Part shown: piece after piece, positions 32,133 to 39,932 of the stretch | How the letters are laid out: each line of letters begins with the position of its first letter | Numbering within the stretch: position 1 is the first letter of the stretch | Source of the DNA: Microbacterium sp. 3J1 | Lineage (GTDB): Bacteria; Actinomycetota; Actinomycetes; Actinomycetales; Microbacteriaceae | NCBI RefSeq assembly: GCF_001049495.1 | Contig: NZ_CDWI01000005.1 | Coordinates: 1-64,000, forward strand | Direction of reading: 5' to 3' | Length of the DNA stretch: 64,000 nt | The notes under the pieces: generated by a model | What the model was told of the DNA's origin: nothing | What the model saw: only the letters and a program-made list of their open reading frames with translations | Databases searched by the model: none | Program-made: the position numbers and the translations under genes

Positions 32133-33304
32133 TCGCGGTTCCGCGTCTGCGCGTGCTGGTCGTCGCTCCTGAGCGGCACGCCCTCCGCCAGCCGCACGCC
32201 GGGGGCCTCGAGGCCGTGGTCTGGAACCGGGTGCGCTGGCTGCGGCATCGCGGTCACGACGTCGAGCTCTGCGCCGCGGGGGGCTCCGACTTCCTCGGTG
32301 CGACCAGCGACTTCCATCTGCCGAGTCCTCGCTGGCACCGCAGCCGCGATGTCTCGGACACGGATTACCCCGAGGGCCACCGTCGGCGCATGGCGGAGGC
32401 CTTCGCGCGGGTGCAGGACCGTCTCGAGGATCCGACGAACCGGGTCGACGTGGTCGACAACCACAGCCTCCACGGTGCGCCCATCCTGTGGAGCCGCGAT
32501 CCCGGCATCCCGGTCGTGACGACGCTGCACACCCCGCCGCTCGCCGACATGGTGATCGCCTCGAACGCCCTCCCCGGGTCGGCGCCGCACCGCTTCCTCG
32601 CCGTGAGCCAGTACACCGCGCGCGCCTGGTCGGCAGAGGGCGTCGACGCGTTCGTCTTCCCGAACGGGGTCGACCCCGAACAGTGGGGGCTGGGCCAGGG
32701 CGGTGGAGACTGGGTCTGGTTCGGCCGGATCGTCCCCGAGAAGGCCCCGCATCTCGCCACCCTGGCCGCACGCCGGGCGGGCGCACGCCTGAAGCTCGCC
32801 GGGCGCATCGGCGATGCCGACTACTTCGCACGCGAGGTCGAGCCGCTGCTCGGGCACGGTGTCGAGTACGTCGGCGCACTGCGACAGCCCGCGCTCTGCG
32901 ACCTCGTCGGCTCGTCTTCCGTGGCGCTCGTGACGCCGGTGTGGTCCGAGCCGTTCGGACTCGTGATGGCCGAGGCGCTGATGACGGGAACCCCCGTCGC
33001 CGCGTTCGATTCAGGCGGCGCGAGCGAGGTGCTCGCCGGGCTGCCGGGTACTGCGGTCGTTCCGGCGGCCGACGTCGACGCGCTCGCCGACGCGGCGACC
33101 GCCCTCTCCCGGCTCTCGGAGGTCGGATCCGCGCGCGAGCGCGTGCGCGACGCTGCTGCCGCCCGTCACTCGCTGGCGCGACGGCATCGCGAGATCGAGC
33201 GCGTGCTCGCCGTCGCCGCCCATGGCGCGCCCGTGGCTCCCGAGTTCGCGCCCGACATCGCACCCGACTTCGTGTCCGATGCCGACGAGGCGGTCCGCGC
33301 ATGA
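32129..33304 (+). CDS. family 4 glycosyltransferase
   Basis: 391 residues from an ATG in an ATGA overlap with the preceding gene, with GGAGGTG upstream. Complete GT4 architecture: LRVLVVAPERHALRQPHAGGLEAVVWNRVRWLRHRGHDVELCAA (acceptor domain start), VVTTLHTPPLADM, and WFGRIVPEKAPHLATLAARRAGARLKLAGRI (domain 2 start). EPFGLVMAEALMTGTPVAAFDSGGASEVL holds the E-x7-E motif that binds the nucleotide-sugar ribose. It works in the cytoplasm, probably with UDP- or GDP-sugars. The donor cannot be read. Confidence 0.9.
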   Translation: MIAVPRLRVLVVAPERHALRQPHAGGLEAVVWNRVRWLRHRGHDVELCAAGGSDFLGATSDFHLPSPRWHRSRDVSDTDYPEGHRRRMAEAFARVQDRLEDPTNRVDVVDNHSLHGAPILWSRDPGIPVVTTLHTPPLADMVIASNALPGSAPHRFLAVSQYTARAWSAEGVDAFVFPNGVDPEQWGLGQGGGDWVWFGRIVPEKAPHLATLAARRAGARLKLAGRIGDADYFAREVEPLLGHGVEYVGALRQPALCDLVGSSSVALVTPVWSEPFGLVMAEALMTGTPVAAFDSGGASEVLAGLPGTAVVPAADVDALADAATALSRLSEVGSARERVRDAAAARHSLARRHREIERVLAVAAHGAPVAPEFAPDIAPDFVSDADEAVRA

Positions 33305-34311
33305 TCGGGTGGTACGTGCACCATCACGGCTGGGGGCATGTGACCCGGATGCAGGCGATCCTGCCGCACATCGCCGACGAGGTGACGGTCTTCTCGAGCA
33401 TGCCGCGACCGGAGACCCTCGATCGCGGCACGACGTGGATCCGGCTGCCCTTCGATGCCGATCCGGTCGTCGGTCCCGACGGCGCGCTCCACGACGCTCG
33501 GGATCTCGGCGACGTCACCGCCCGCGGATCCCTTCACTGGGCGCCGATCGGGCATCCGGGGCATCAGGAGCGTCTCGCGATCATCGCGCAGTGGATCGCC
33601 CGCACTCCCGTGTCGGCCTTCGTGGTCGACGTCAGCGTCGAGGTCACCGCTCTCGTGCGGCTGCTCGGGGTGCCGACGGTCGTGTTCGCACAGCCCGGTG
33701 AGCGCACCGACGCCCCGCACCGGCTCGGCTACGATCTGGCCGACCGCATCGTCGCACCGTGGGCGGAGGGCACGGTCGAGTCCGCCGCGCTCGCCGCACG
33801 GAGCGATCGGGTGCGTATGGTGGGCGGCATCTCCCGGCACGACGGTCGCGCGCGCTCGACGCGTGACGGCGGCGAGCGCCGCGTCCTCTTCCTCGGTCGC
33901 ACGCTCGACGCCGCCAGCCTCGCCGAGACCGTCGCCCTGCTGACCGCAGAGGGCTGGGCCATCGAGACGGCGGGGACGCGGGACGACGATCGGGTCGACG
34001 ACGTCTGGCCGCTGCTGGGTCGCGCCGACGTGGTCGTGAGCGCGGCGGGTCAGAACGGGGTGGCGGATCTCGCCGCGGCCGGAGCGCGCGCGGTGATCGT
34101 CGCCCAGGAGCGTCCGTTCGGCGAGCAGGAGGCCACGCGTCGCGTGCTGGACGCGCGCGGATTCGCGCAGACCGCCTCACCCGGTGCGTCACCCGCAGAG
34201 GTGGCGGAGCTCGTCCGCCGGGCTGCCGCGACGACACCGGACTGGGACGGATGGAACGTGACGGGCGCCGCAGCGAGGGCCGCCGCCGTGATCGCGGAGG
34301 TGTCGGCATGA
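33301..34311 (+). CDS. MurG/UGT-like glycosyltransferase
   Basis: 336 residues from the ATG at 33301 (ATGA overlap). MIGWYVHHHGWGHVTRMQAILPHIADEVTVFSSMPRPETL is the first beta-alpha unit of GT28/MurG-type proteins (GHVTR glycine-rich loop). ADVVVSAAGQNGVADLAAAGARAVIVAQERPFGEQEA is the donor-site region with the GxNxxxELxxxG-type pattern. It probably moves a nucleotide-activated sugar onto a glycan intermediate. Joined to the next gene by an ATGA overlap preceded by GCGGAGGTG, like the joint two genes upstream. Confidence 0.82.
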   Translation: MIGWYVHHHGWGHVTRMQAILPHIADEVTVFSSMPRPETLDRGTTWIRLPFDADPVVGPDGALHDARDLGDVTARGSLHWAPIGHPGHQERLAIIAQWIARTPVSAFVVDVSVEVTALVRLLGVPTVVFAQPGERTDAPHRLGYDLADRIVAPWAEGTVESAALAARSDRVRMVGGISRHDGRARSTRDGGERRVLFLGRTLDAASLAETVALLTAEGWAIETAGTRDDDRVDDVWPLLGRADVVVSAAGQNGVADLAAAGARAVIVAQERPFGEQEATRRVLDARGFAQTASPGASPAEVAELVRRAAATTPDWDGWNVTGAAARAAAVIAEVSA

Positions 34312-35144
34312 CCACCCGCGTGGCCGTCATCACCCCCGCCTCCGAGAACCGTCTCGCCCACCTGCACCGTCAGCGCAGGTTCCTTCGCGATGCCGGCGGG
34401 CCGGAGATCGAGGTCCTGCGAATCGAGGCATGGCTCGATGACGCACCCCCGCCCGCTTTCGACGGCGCCGTGCACGTCCACGTGCCCCCGGGCCGTGACG
34501 GACTGCGCGTCGGAGCAGCACGCAACGCCGCCGCCGAGGTCGCACTCGCACGCCACGCCGACCTCCTCGTCTTCCTCGATGTCGACTGCCTCCCCGGCCC
34601 CGGGCTCCTCGAGCGGTACGTCGATGCCGCCCGCTCGCATCCCGACGGTCTGCTGTGCGGTCCGGTGACCTACCTCCGCAGCGTGCAGCGCCCGTCGTCG
34701 CCGGATGACCTCGGCTCCCTCACACGTCCGCATGCGGCGCGACCGAACCCCGCCGCCGACGCCGTCGACACGGCCGATCCGGCCGACGTCGACCTGTTCT
34801 GGTCGCTGTCGTTCGCCGTGACGCCGCAGACGTGGACGCGACTCGGCGGCTTCGACGAGCGGTACGAGGGCTACGGCGCCGAGGACACCGACCTCAGCCG
34901 CCGCGCACGATCGCTCGGCATCCCCCTGCACTGGGTCGGCGGCGCGCACGCCTATCACCAGTGGCATCCGGCGGGCACCCCTCCCTGGCGTCACCTCGAC
35001 GACATCCTCCGCAACGGCTCGCTCTTCGCCGAGCGGTGGGGCGAATGGCCCATGGGCGGATGGATCGAGGAGTTCGTGCGGGCCGGTGCGGTCGAGGCTC
35101 ACGACGGCGGATTCCGCCGTACGAGCGCGACCGCCGGCGCCTGA
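34308..35144 (+). CDS. family 2 glycosyltransferase
   Basis: 278 residues from the ATG at 34308. GT-A fold: VAVITPASENRLAHLHRQRRFL, LRVGAARNAAAEVAL, LLVFLDVDCLPGPGLLERYV (DxD-like DVD), LGGFDERYEGYGAEDTDLSRRARSLG (ED catalytic motif) and HWVGGAHAYHQWHP. It resembles the N-terminal galactosyltransferase-like family of actinobacteria. Last gene of the rightward glycan unit; the ending FVRAGAVEAHDGGFRRTSATAGA is ordinary. Substrate unknown. Confidence 0.87.
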   Translation: MTTRVAVITPASENRLAHLHRQRRFLRDAGGPEIEVLRIEAWLDDAPPPAFDGAVHVHVPPGRDGLRVGAARNAAAEVALARHADLLVFLDVDCLPGPGLLERYVDAARSHPDGLLCGPVTYLRSVQRPSSPDDLGSLTRPHAARPNPAADAVDTADPADVDLFWSLSFAVTPQTWTRLGGFDERYEGYGAEDTDLSRRARSLGIPLHWVGGAHAYHQWHPAGTPPWRHLDDILRNGSLFAERWGEWPMGGWIEEFVRAGAVEAHDGGFRRTSATAGA

Positions 35145-35196
35145 CATCCCGGCGCGGTGGCGGGTGTGCCACACCCAGGGGTGACGGCGGTCGCTC

Positions 35197-35868
35197 TCAG
35201 AAGCTGCCGATGCCCTTGCCGATGAGCACGACGCCGATGACGAGGAGCAGCACGGCCATGACGGTGGAGTTGTTGTGGACGAGCCACTGGCGCAGCACCT
35301 CGAGCGGCGTCGCCATCTTCGCGGCGGCCACGAGGTAGGCGATGACCGGCACGGCGACGGTCGACACCGCGATGACCGTGAACACGGTGATCGCCACCGC
35401 CGACTCGCTGGCGGTGACGCCGCTCGACCCGATGGCGACGCCCGCGGCGACCCCCATCAGCAGGTTCTTCGGGTTGAGACCCGAGAGGAGGAATCCGAGG
35501 ACGAGCGCGCGGACGGAGGTCATCGTGTCGATCGCCGCCATCCACTTCGGCAAGGGCGGTTCCACGTCACCCTGAGGTCGGGAGCGCCATTGGCGTACGG
35601 CCATCACCAGCAGGAGAGCACCCAGGACGATCTTGATCGTCCCCGCGATCGGCTTCGACTCGTCGGCATCCGCATCCGGCAGCACCGACGACAGCAGAGT
35701 GAACACCACGACGGCGACGACGATGCCGAGCAGCCACCCGACGAGGAACCCGAGGCTGGTTCCCTTCGCCTGGGGAGACAGCAGCATGAGGATCGCCGCG
35801 ATGATCGGGATCGGGCTGATCGCGATCCCCAACGCGAGGGGAAGAATGTCGCCGATGACTGCACCCAT
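35197..35868 (-). CDS. GAP-family/LysE-like membrane protein
   Basis: 223 residues with six hydrophobic spans (about 5-28, 42-62, 78-95, 120-145, 160-185, 200-222) and AGGAAAGCAGGAA upstream of the ATG. MGAVIGDILPLALGIAISPIPIIAAILMLLSP and LGFLLSGLNPKNLLMGVAAGVAI match the GAP family (Pfam Sap/GAP), related in layout to LysE-type exporters. The NPKN motif is characteristic. In mycobacteria the relatives affect glycopeptidolipid export, so a role with the nearby glycan locus is conceivable but only inferred. Convergent with the glycosyltransferase unit. Confidence 0.83.
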   Translation of the reverse strand: MGAVIGDILPLALGIAISPIPIIAAILMLLSPQAKGTSLGFLVGWLLGIVVAVVVFTLLSSVLPDADADESKPIAGTIKIVLGALLLVMAVRQWRSRPQGDVEPPLPKWMAAIDTMTSVRALVLGFLLSGLNPKNLLMGVAAGVAIGSSGVTASESAVAITVFTVIAVSTVAVPVIAYLVAAAKMATPLEVLRQWLVHNNSTVMAVLLLVIGVVLIGKGIGSF

Positions 35869-36034
35869 CGATTCCTGCTTTCCTGTGTCGGTGTGGTCAC
35901 TGTCTCACAGAGCCGGGCGGCCGCACCAGAGGGCTCGAGGCAGGGCCCGATCACTAGCCGGGCACGGGCGCTGTCCTCTAGCCTGCGAGCAGAGGTTCAC
36001 CAGCATTCTGATCGACACTCAACGGAAGCCACTC

Positions 36035-37426
36035 ATGACGAAAGACCTCCCCGGCCGCCTCGGATCGCTGGAACTCGCCGGGGATCTTCCCGCGCGTCAC
36101 GCGATTCCGACCATCTTCGATGAGCTCGACTATCAGCTCGCCTGCCAGGCCTACCTGTGGGCTCTGCCGCTGGTGTCGTACGCGCAGTGGAAGACGCAGC
36201 ACTACAGCGTGTTCGGTGCCACAAGCAGCGATCTCGTCCGCTACGTCAGCTACCGCGACCGGCTGGGCCTCATCACCGCCAATGCGACGACCCCCTACAT
36301 CCTCAACTTCTTCGACCTCTCGGAGACCGGTCCGCTCGTCATCGAGCTCCCCGCCGGCCCCACCGCCGGCGGCGTCTCGGACTTCTGGCAGCGCGAAGTC
36401 GGCGCCATGGGCGAGATGGGCCCCGACCGTGGCGAGGGTGGCAAGTATCTCGTCCTCGCTCCCGGCGTGGACGCCCCCGACGGGCTCGAGTCCGACTACC
36501 GCACCCTGCGGTCCTCCGGGGTGAACATCATGTTCGGGTTCCGCACTCTCGATCCCGACCCCGCCGAGGCCGACGCGCTCGTGCGCGGGGTGCGCATCCA
36601 TCCCTACAGCCAGCGGGAGAACCCGACCCCCACCCGCATCGTCTCCCCCGACGGCCGCCCCTGGACGGGCGACCAGCCTCGCGGACTCGAGTACTGGAAG
36701 CTGCTGCACGACATCTATCAGAGCGAGGTCGTCGATGAGCGCGACCGCTTCTACCTGGCGATGCTCAAGCAGCTCGGCATCGAGAAGGGCAAGGCGTTCG
36801 AACCCTCCGAGCGCCTCGTGCGCATTCTCGCGCAGGGCGCTGCCGCCGGTGAGCTCATGGCGCAGGCGAACACGTTCGCGAAGCGGTTCGAACAGGGCAC
36901 CTACTGGCCGGATCGGGCGTGGGAGCAGGCCATCGTGCTCGACAACTCCGCGCAGCGCGGCGACGGCTACGACGAGCTCCTCGAGCGCGCATCCTGGTTC
37001 TATGAGGCGGTGAGCTTCTCCGAGGCCATGAAGAGCCGGACTCCCGGTGTCGGCCAGGCGTATCTCGGCTCGTACACCGATGGAGCGGGCGAGTGGCTCG
37101 ACGGAGGCCGTGCCTACACGCTGCACGTCCCGGCCGACGTGCCGGCGAAGCTGTTCTGGTCGGCGACGGTGTACGACGTCACCACCCGGTGCCTCATCGA
37201 CAACGCCCAGCAGCGCGGCGATCGGGGCTCCCGTGACCACGAGCTCGTGACCAACGACGACGGCTCCGTCGACCTCTACTTCGGCCCCGACGCACCATCG
37301 ACAGGGGAATCGAACTGGGTGCAGACGATCCCCGGAAAGCACTGGTTCTCCTACTTCCGCCTCTACGGCCCCCTGGAGTCGTACTTCGATCGCAGCTGGA
37401 AGCTGGGAGACATCACCCCGTCGTGA
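36035..37426 (+). CDS. DUF1254/DUF1214 domain protein
   Basis: 463 residues from the ATG at 36035. DUF1254 is seen in ELDYQLACQAYLWALPLVSYAQWKTQHYSVFGATSSDLVRYVSYRDRLGLITANATTPYILNFFDLSETGPLVIELPAGPTAGGVSDFWQREVG; DUF1214 at the C-terminus with AYTLHVPADVPAKLFWSATVYDVTTRCLIDNAQQRGDRGS and PGKHWFSYFRLYGPLESYFDRSWKLGDI. No signal peptide is visible. These domains occur together in proteins of unknown function. A second family member lies at 39933-41177. Next is a 456-base non-coding stretch. Confidence 0.85.
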   Translation: MTKDLPGRLGSLELAGDLPARHAIPTIFDELDYQLACQAYLWALPLVSYAQWKTQHYSVFGATSSDLVRYVSYRDRLGLITANATTPYILNFFDLSETGPLVIELPAGPTAGGVSDFWQREVGAMGEMGPDRGEGGKYLVLAPGVDAPDGLESDYRTLRSSGVNIMFGFRTLDPDPAEADALVRGVRIHPYSQRENPTPTRIVSPDGRPWTGDQPRGLEYWKLLHDIYQSEVVDERDRFYLAMLKQLGIEKGKAFEPSERLVRILAQGAAAGELMAQANTFAKRFEQGTYWPDRAWEQAIVLDNSAQRGDGYDELLERASWFYEAVSFSEAMKSRTPGVGQAYLGSYTDGAGEWLDGGRAYTLHVPADVPAKLFWSATVYDVTTRCLIDNAQQRGDRGSRDHELVTNDDGSVDLYFGPDAPSTGESNWVQTIPGKHWFSYFRLYGPLESYFDRSWKLGDITPS

Positions 37427-37882
37427 TGGGCCGGGAGAGACTCTAGACCTTTGTCTAGTTGTACCTAACCTAACGTCCAGGAACGCGAGATCCGTATGTG
37501 ACTTGTGGATAGTCACAGCGGGGTGGATTTTCGCCGCTTCGATTCATCAGAATAGAGACATCTCCCAGAGTCGGGCGAGCACGACATGGCACCGCCGCTT
37601 CTGGGGAGAGGCATCGCGAGAGTGGGGATCCTCCGCGAGTCCGTGCACGTCCTCTCGGCCCTCCCCCCGGTGCCGCGAGAGATCGCGAGTCCCCCTCACC
37701 GGCACCCGAAGCCGGCGAGGGGGAGCACTCGCTCCCGCGAGTCCCGCGAGTCCCGTTTCACGCGCACACCGTCGGGCGGAGTCCTCCCCGTCCGGCGGAA
37801 GAATCCTCAGCATCCATCCGCCCGACAGGTGGTTCTCCGCCGGACGGGGTGCCGGACTGGGGTCCCGCCGACGGCGGGCACG
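37427..37882. other. non-coding, structured intergenic stretch
   Basis: No gene in 456 bases between two convergent genes. The first 130 bases are less GC-rich and carry two short inverted repeats: CTAGAC at 37443-37448 with its complement at 37453-37458, and GTGACT at 37498-37503 with AGTCAC at 37511-37516. The second half is GC-rich and full of pairing: a 13-bp stem with one mismatch (37691-37703 with 37711-37723), a GCGAGT hexamer at 37635, 37685, 37737 and 37746, and two interleaved inverted repeats at 37771-37849. It could be an RNA gene or a stacked terminator. Confidence 0.5.
37691..37723. terminator. hairpin, probable bidirectional terminator
   Basis: Arms 37691-37703 and 37711-37723 pair over 13 positions with a single A-C mismatch, and a 7-base loop (ACCCGAA). 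It lies between convergent genes, so it can end either transcript. Another short stem (ACTCGC with GCGAGT, 37727-37742) follows immediately. Confidence 0.5.
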
Positions 37883-38515
37883 TCACGCGTCCGTCGCGTC
37901 GCTGACGAACGGCGCGGCTCGGACGAACGAGCGCTCCACGGTCTCGGAGACGAGCAGCTGCGCGAGACTCGCCCGGCTCAGCGTCGCACGACGACCCGGA
38001 GTGTGCGCGTCGACGGTCACGCGACCGGCCGGCGCGTTCACGAGCCGGGGCACACGCAGCAGCGTCCACTGTGCCGTGCTCGCCTTCCAGGTGTCGTACT
38101 CCGCGCGCCGATCTGCCGCGAGCTGCCCGCCGAACGTGTTCATCACCCAGGAGATCGCGGCGTCGCGCGGGCCCTTCCGGTCACCCGGGATGGTGAGGCC
38201 TGCGACACCCACGCCGACGAAGCGGGAGACGCCGGACTCCCCCATCACCGTCGACAGCGCCGTCGCCGTCTGGCTCATCAGCCCCGGATCGCGACCGGCG
38301 GGCCCGAGCGCGGATATCACCGCGTCCACGCCGTCGACCACCTGACGGAGCGCCGCGATGTCTCGGGTATCCCCCGTCACGACCGGCATCCGCCCGGGGG
38401 CCTCGAGGCGATCGGGCTTTCGGACCAGCACGCGCACGTCATGGCCCCCGGCGTGGAGCGTGTCGATCACGAGCCGTCCAGTGCGGCCCGTCGCGCCCAG
38501 CACCGCGATCCTCAC
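37883..38515 (-). CDS. NAD(P)H-binding (NmrA/SDR-like) protein
   Basis: 210 residues from a GTG at 38515 that overlaps the MarR stop. MRIAVLGATGRTGRLVIDTLHAGGHDVRVLVRKPDRLEAPGRMPVVTGD holds the GATGRTG dinucleotide-binding loop, followed by VDAVISALGP and LLRVPRLVNAPAGRVTV. It is an atypical short-chain dehydrogenase that binds NAD(P)H, perhaps as reductase or redox sensor. It is transcribed with the MarR regulator; a related protein is on the other strand at 39033. Confidence 0.85.
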   Translation of the reverse strand: MRIAVLGATGRTGRLVIDTLHAGGHDVRVLVRKPDRLEAPGRMPVVTGDTRDIAALRQVVDGVDAVISALGPAGRDPGLMSQTATALSTVMGESGVSRFVGVGVAGLTIPGDRKGPRDAAISWVMNTFGGQLAADRRAEYDTWKASTAQWTLLRVPRLVNAPAGRVTVDAHTPGRRATLSRASLAQLLVSETVERSFVRAAPFVSDATDA

Positions 38516-39015
38516 GACGACGACCTCCCCGACCGAGCGAGAGCGCCGCCCGGCGGCGCCGTCGGGTCGGGAGGCGTGTCGGCCACCGTCCGAGCGAACC
38601 TGCTCAGGAGGCGGGAGAACTCGGCGACCTCCTCGCTCGACCACCCCTCGACGATGGTGCGGAGGTACGAGTACCGGAACTCCACGGACCGCTCCAGCAG
38701 TTCCCGGCCCCGCGGAGAGAGAGCCAGTTCCGATCGGCGCACATCGTCGTCGGCCGGCTGCTTGGAGACGAACCCTCCCGCGACGGCCTTGTCGACGATC
38801 CTGCTCGCCGTCGTCTGGGCCACGCTCAGGTGCTCCGCCACCTGTCGGATCGACGGCCCGACACCGAGACGGCTGACCGCGTCGACGACGAGAACGGTGG
38901 ACAGGTCGACCACCGGCGGGGCCCCCGCCGCGGGCCGTCCGGACGTGACCGGGGCCCAGAGTTTCCGCATCTGGATGAGGGCCTCGTCGATGCGCTGTTC
39001 CGCGGAGGAGTTCAT
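38512..39015 (-). CDS. MarR family transcriptional regulator
   Basis: 167 residues. Winged helix: DLSTVLVVDAVSRLGVGPSIRQVAEHLSVAQTTASRIVDKAVAGGFVSKQPADDDVRRSELALSPRGRELL, with the recognition helix at about residues 68-85 and DDVRRSELALSPRG as the wing. The C-terminal tail (PPDPTAPPGGALARSGRSSS) is disordered. It is divergent from the NmrA-like gene at 39033 with only 17 bases between the two starts, and it is coupled to the NAD(P)-binding gene behind it. MarR proteins usually repress divergent genes and respond to small phenolic or oxidative signals. Confidence 0.88.
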   Translation of the reverse strand: MNSSAEQRIDEALIQMRKLWAPVTSGRPAAGAPPVVDLSTVLVVDAVSRLGVGPSIRQVAEHLSVAQTTASRIVDKAVAGGFVSKQPADDDVRRSELALSPRGRELLERSVEFRYSYLRTIVEGWSSEEVAEFSRLLSRFARTVADTPPDPTAPPGGALARSGRSSS

Positions 39016-39019
39016 AGAT

Positions 39020-39030
39020 GTATCGTACAG
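39020..39030. promoter_or_regulatory. short palindrome between divergent starts
   Basis: TGTA-TCG-TACA lies in the 17-base gap between the MarR ATG (39015) and the SDR ATG (39033). A MarR-type site here would cover both start regions, so both genes must have promoters inside the opposite gene. Arms are only 4 bp, so this is tentative. Confidence 0.3.
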
Positions 39031-39032
39031 AT

Positions 39033-39911
39033 ATGACCGACGAACCGGACCGTAAGGCTGTCTTCGTCACGGGGGCGACGGGCATCGTCGGGTCGGCCGT
39101 GGTGAGGCATCTGCTCACGGCCGGAGACGCCGTGATCGCCGCCGTCCGCACCCCGGAGGATACGACTCGCGTCGACCGCGCCGCGACAACCCGAGCCTTC
39201 GACTTCGGCGCGCCGGTCGCGGACCACAAGAAGGCGCTGGCCGGATGCGGTCGCCTGTTCCTGATGCGTCCGCCGCCGATCTCGGATGTGCGCCGCTATC
39301 TGTTCCCCGTCATCGACGCCGCCCTCGAGGTCGGCGTGAAGCAGATCGTCTTCCTCTCCCTGCAGGGAGTGCAGCACAACACCTCCACCCCGCACCACGC
39401 GGTCGAGGAGTACCTGCGCCGCGTCAACGCCCCCTATACGTTCCTGCGCCCGAACTTCTTCATGCAGAACCTCTCGACCACCCACCGGAGGGAGATACGC
39501 GACGAGTCGGAGATCTTCGTCCCCGCGGGACGCTCATTCACGGCGTTCATCGATGCGGATGACATCGGCCGGGTCGCCGCCGCCGTCTTCCGCGGCGCGG
39601 GGCACCTCCGTCAGGCGTACACGCTCAACGGAGAGCAGTCGTTGAGCTACGCCAAGGTCGCTCGCATCCTCAGCGATGTCCTCGGTCGTCCGATCCGCTA
39701 CGCCCGGCCATCGGAGAAGGAGTATCTGGAGCGCATCGCCCGCGCCGGTGCCAGCGACGACTACGTGCAGGTGCAGCGCATGATCTACCGGATCGTTCGT
39801 TGGAACATCTCCGCCTTCCCCAACCGGAAGATCCGTACGCTCACCGGGCGCCCCGCGACGACGTTCCGCGAGTTCGCCGAGCGGGAGAAGGCGGCCTGGA
39901 TTCCCGAGTAG
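39033..39911 (+). CDS. NmrA-like NAD(P)-binding protein
   Basis: 292 residues from the ATG at 39033; an ATG at 39018 is in frame. KAVFVTGATGIVGSAVVRHLLTAGDAVIAAVRTPEDTTRVD gives the GATGIVG nucleotide loop. LFLMRPPPISDVRRYLFPVIDAALEVGVKQIVFLSLQGVQHNTSTPHHAVEEYLRR and YTFLRPNFFMQNLSTTHRREIRDESEIFVPAGR match the NmrA/QOR2-like group that senses or reduces with NAD(P)H. No SD is visible, so a leaderless mRNA is likely. Divergent from the MarR gene, presumably its target. Convergent with the DUF1254 gene that ends at 39933. Confidence 0.85.
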   Translation: MTDEPDRKAVFVTGATGIVGSAVVRHLLTAGDAVIAAVRTPEDTTRVDRAATTRAFDFGAPVADHKKALAGCGRLFLMRPPPISDVRRYLFPVIDAALEVGVKQIVFLSLQGVQHNTSTPHHAVEEYLRRVNAPYTFLRPNFFMQNLSTTHRREIRDESEIFVPAGRSFTAFIDADDIGRVAAAVFRGAGHLRQAYTLNGEQSLSYAKVARILSDVLGRPIRYARPSEKEYLERIARAGASDDYVQVQRMIYRIVRWNISAFPNRKIRTLTGRPATTFREFAEREKAAWIPE

Positions 39912-39932
39912 GCGTCGGCGGCGAGCCGCGGT

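Noticed and set aside
37635..37751. A CRISPR-like array from the GCGAGT repeats
   Set aside because: The repeats are only six bases, irregularly spaced and few; no cas genes are present.
37503..38345. Open frame reading into the NAD(P)-binding gene region from the non-coding gap
   Set aside because: Ser- and Arg-rich, no homology pattern, and overlaps a gene with clear motifs on the other strand.
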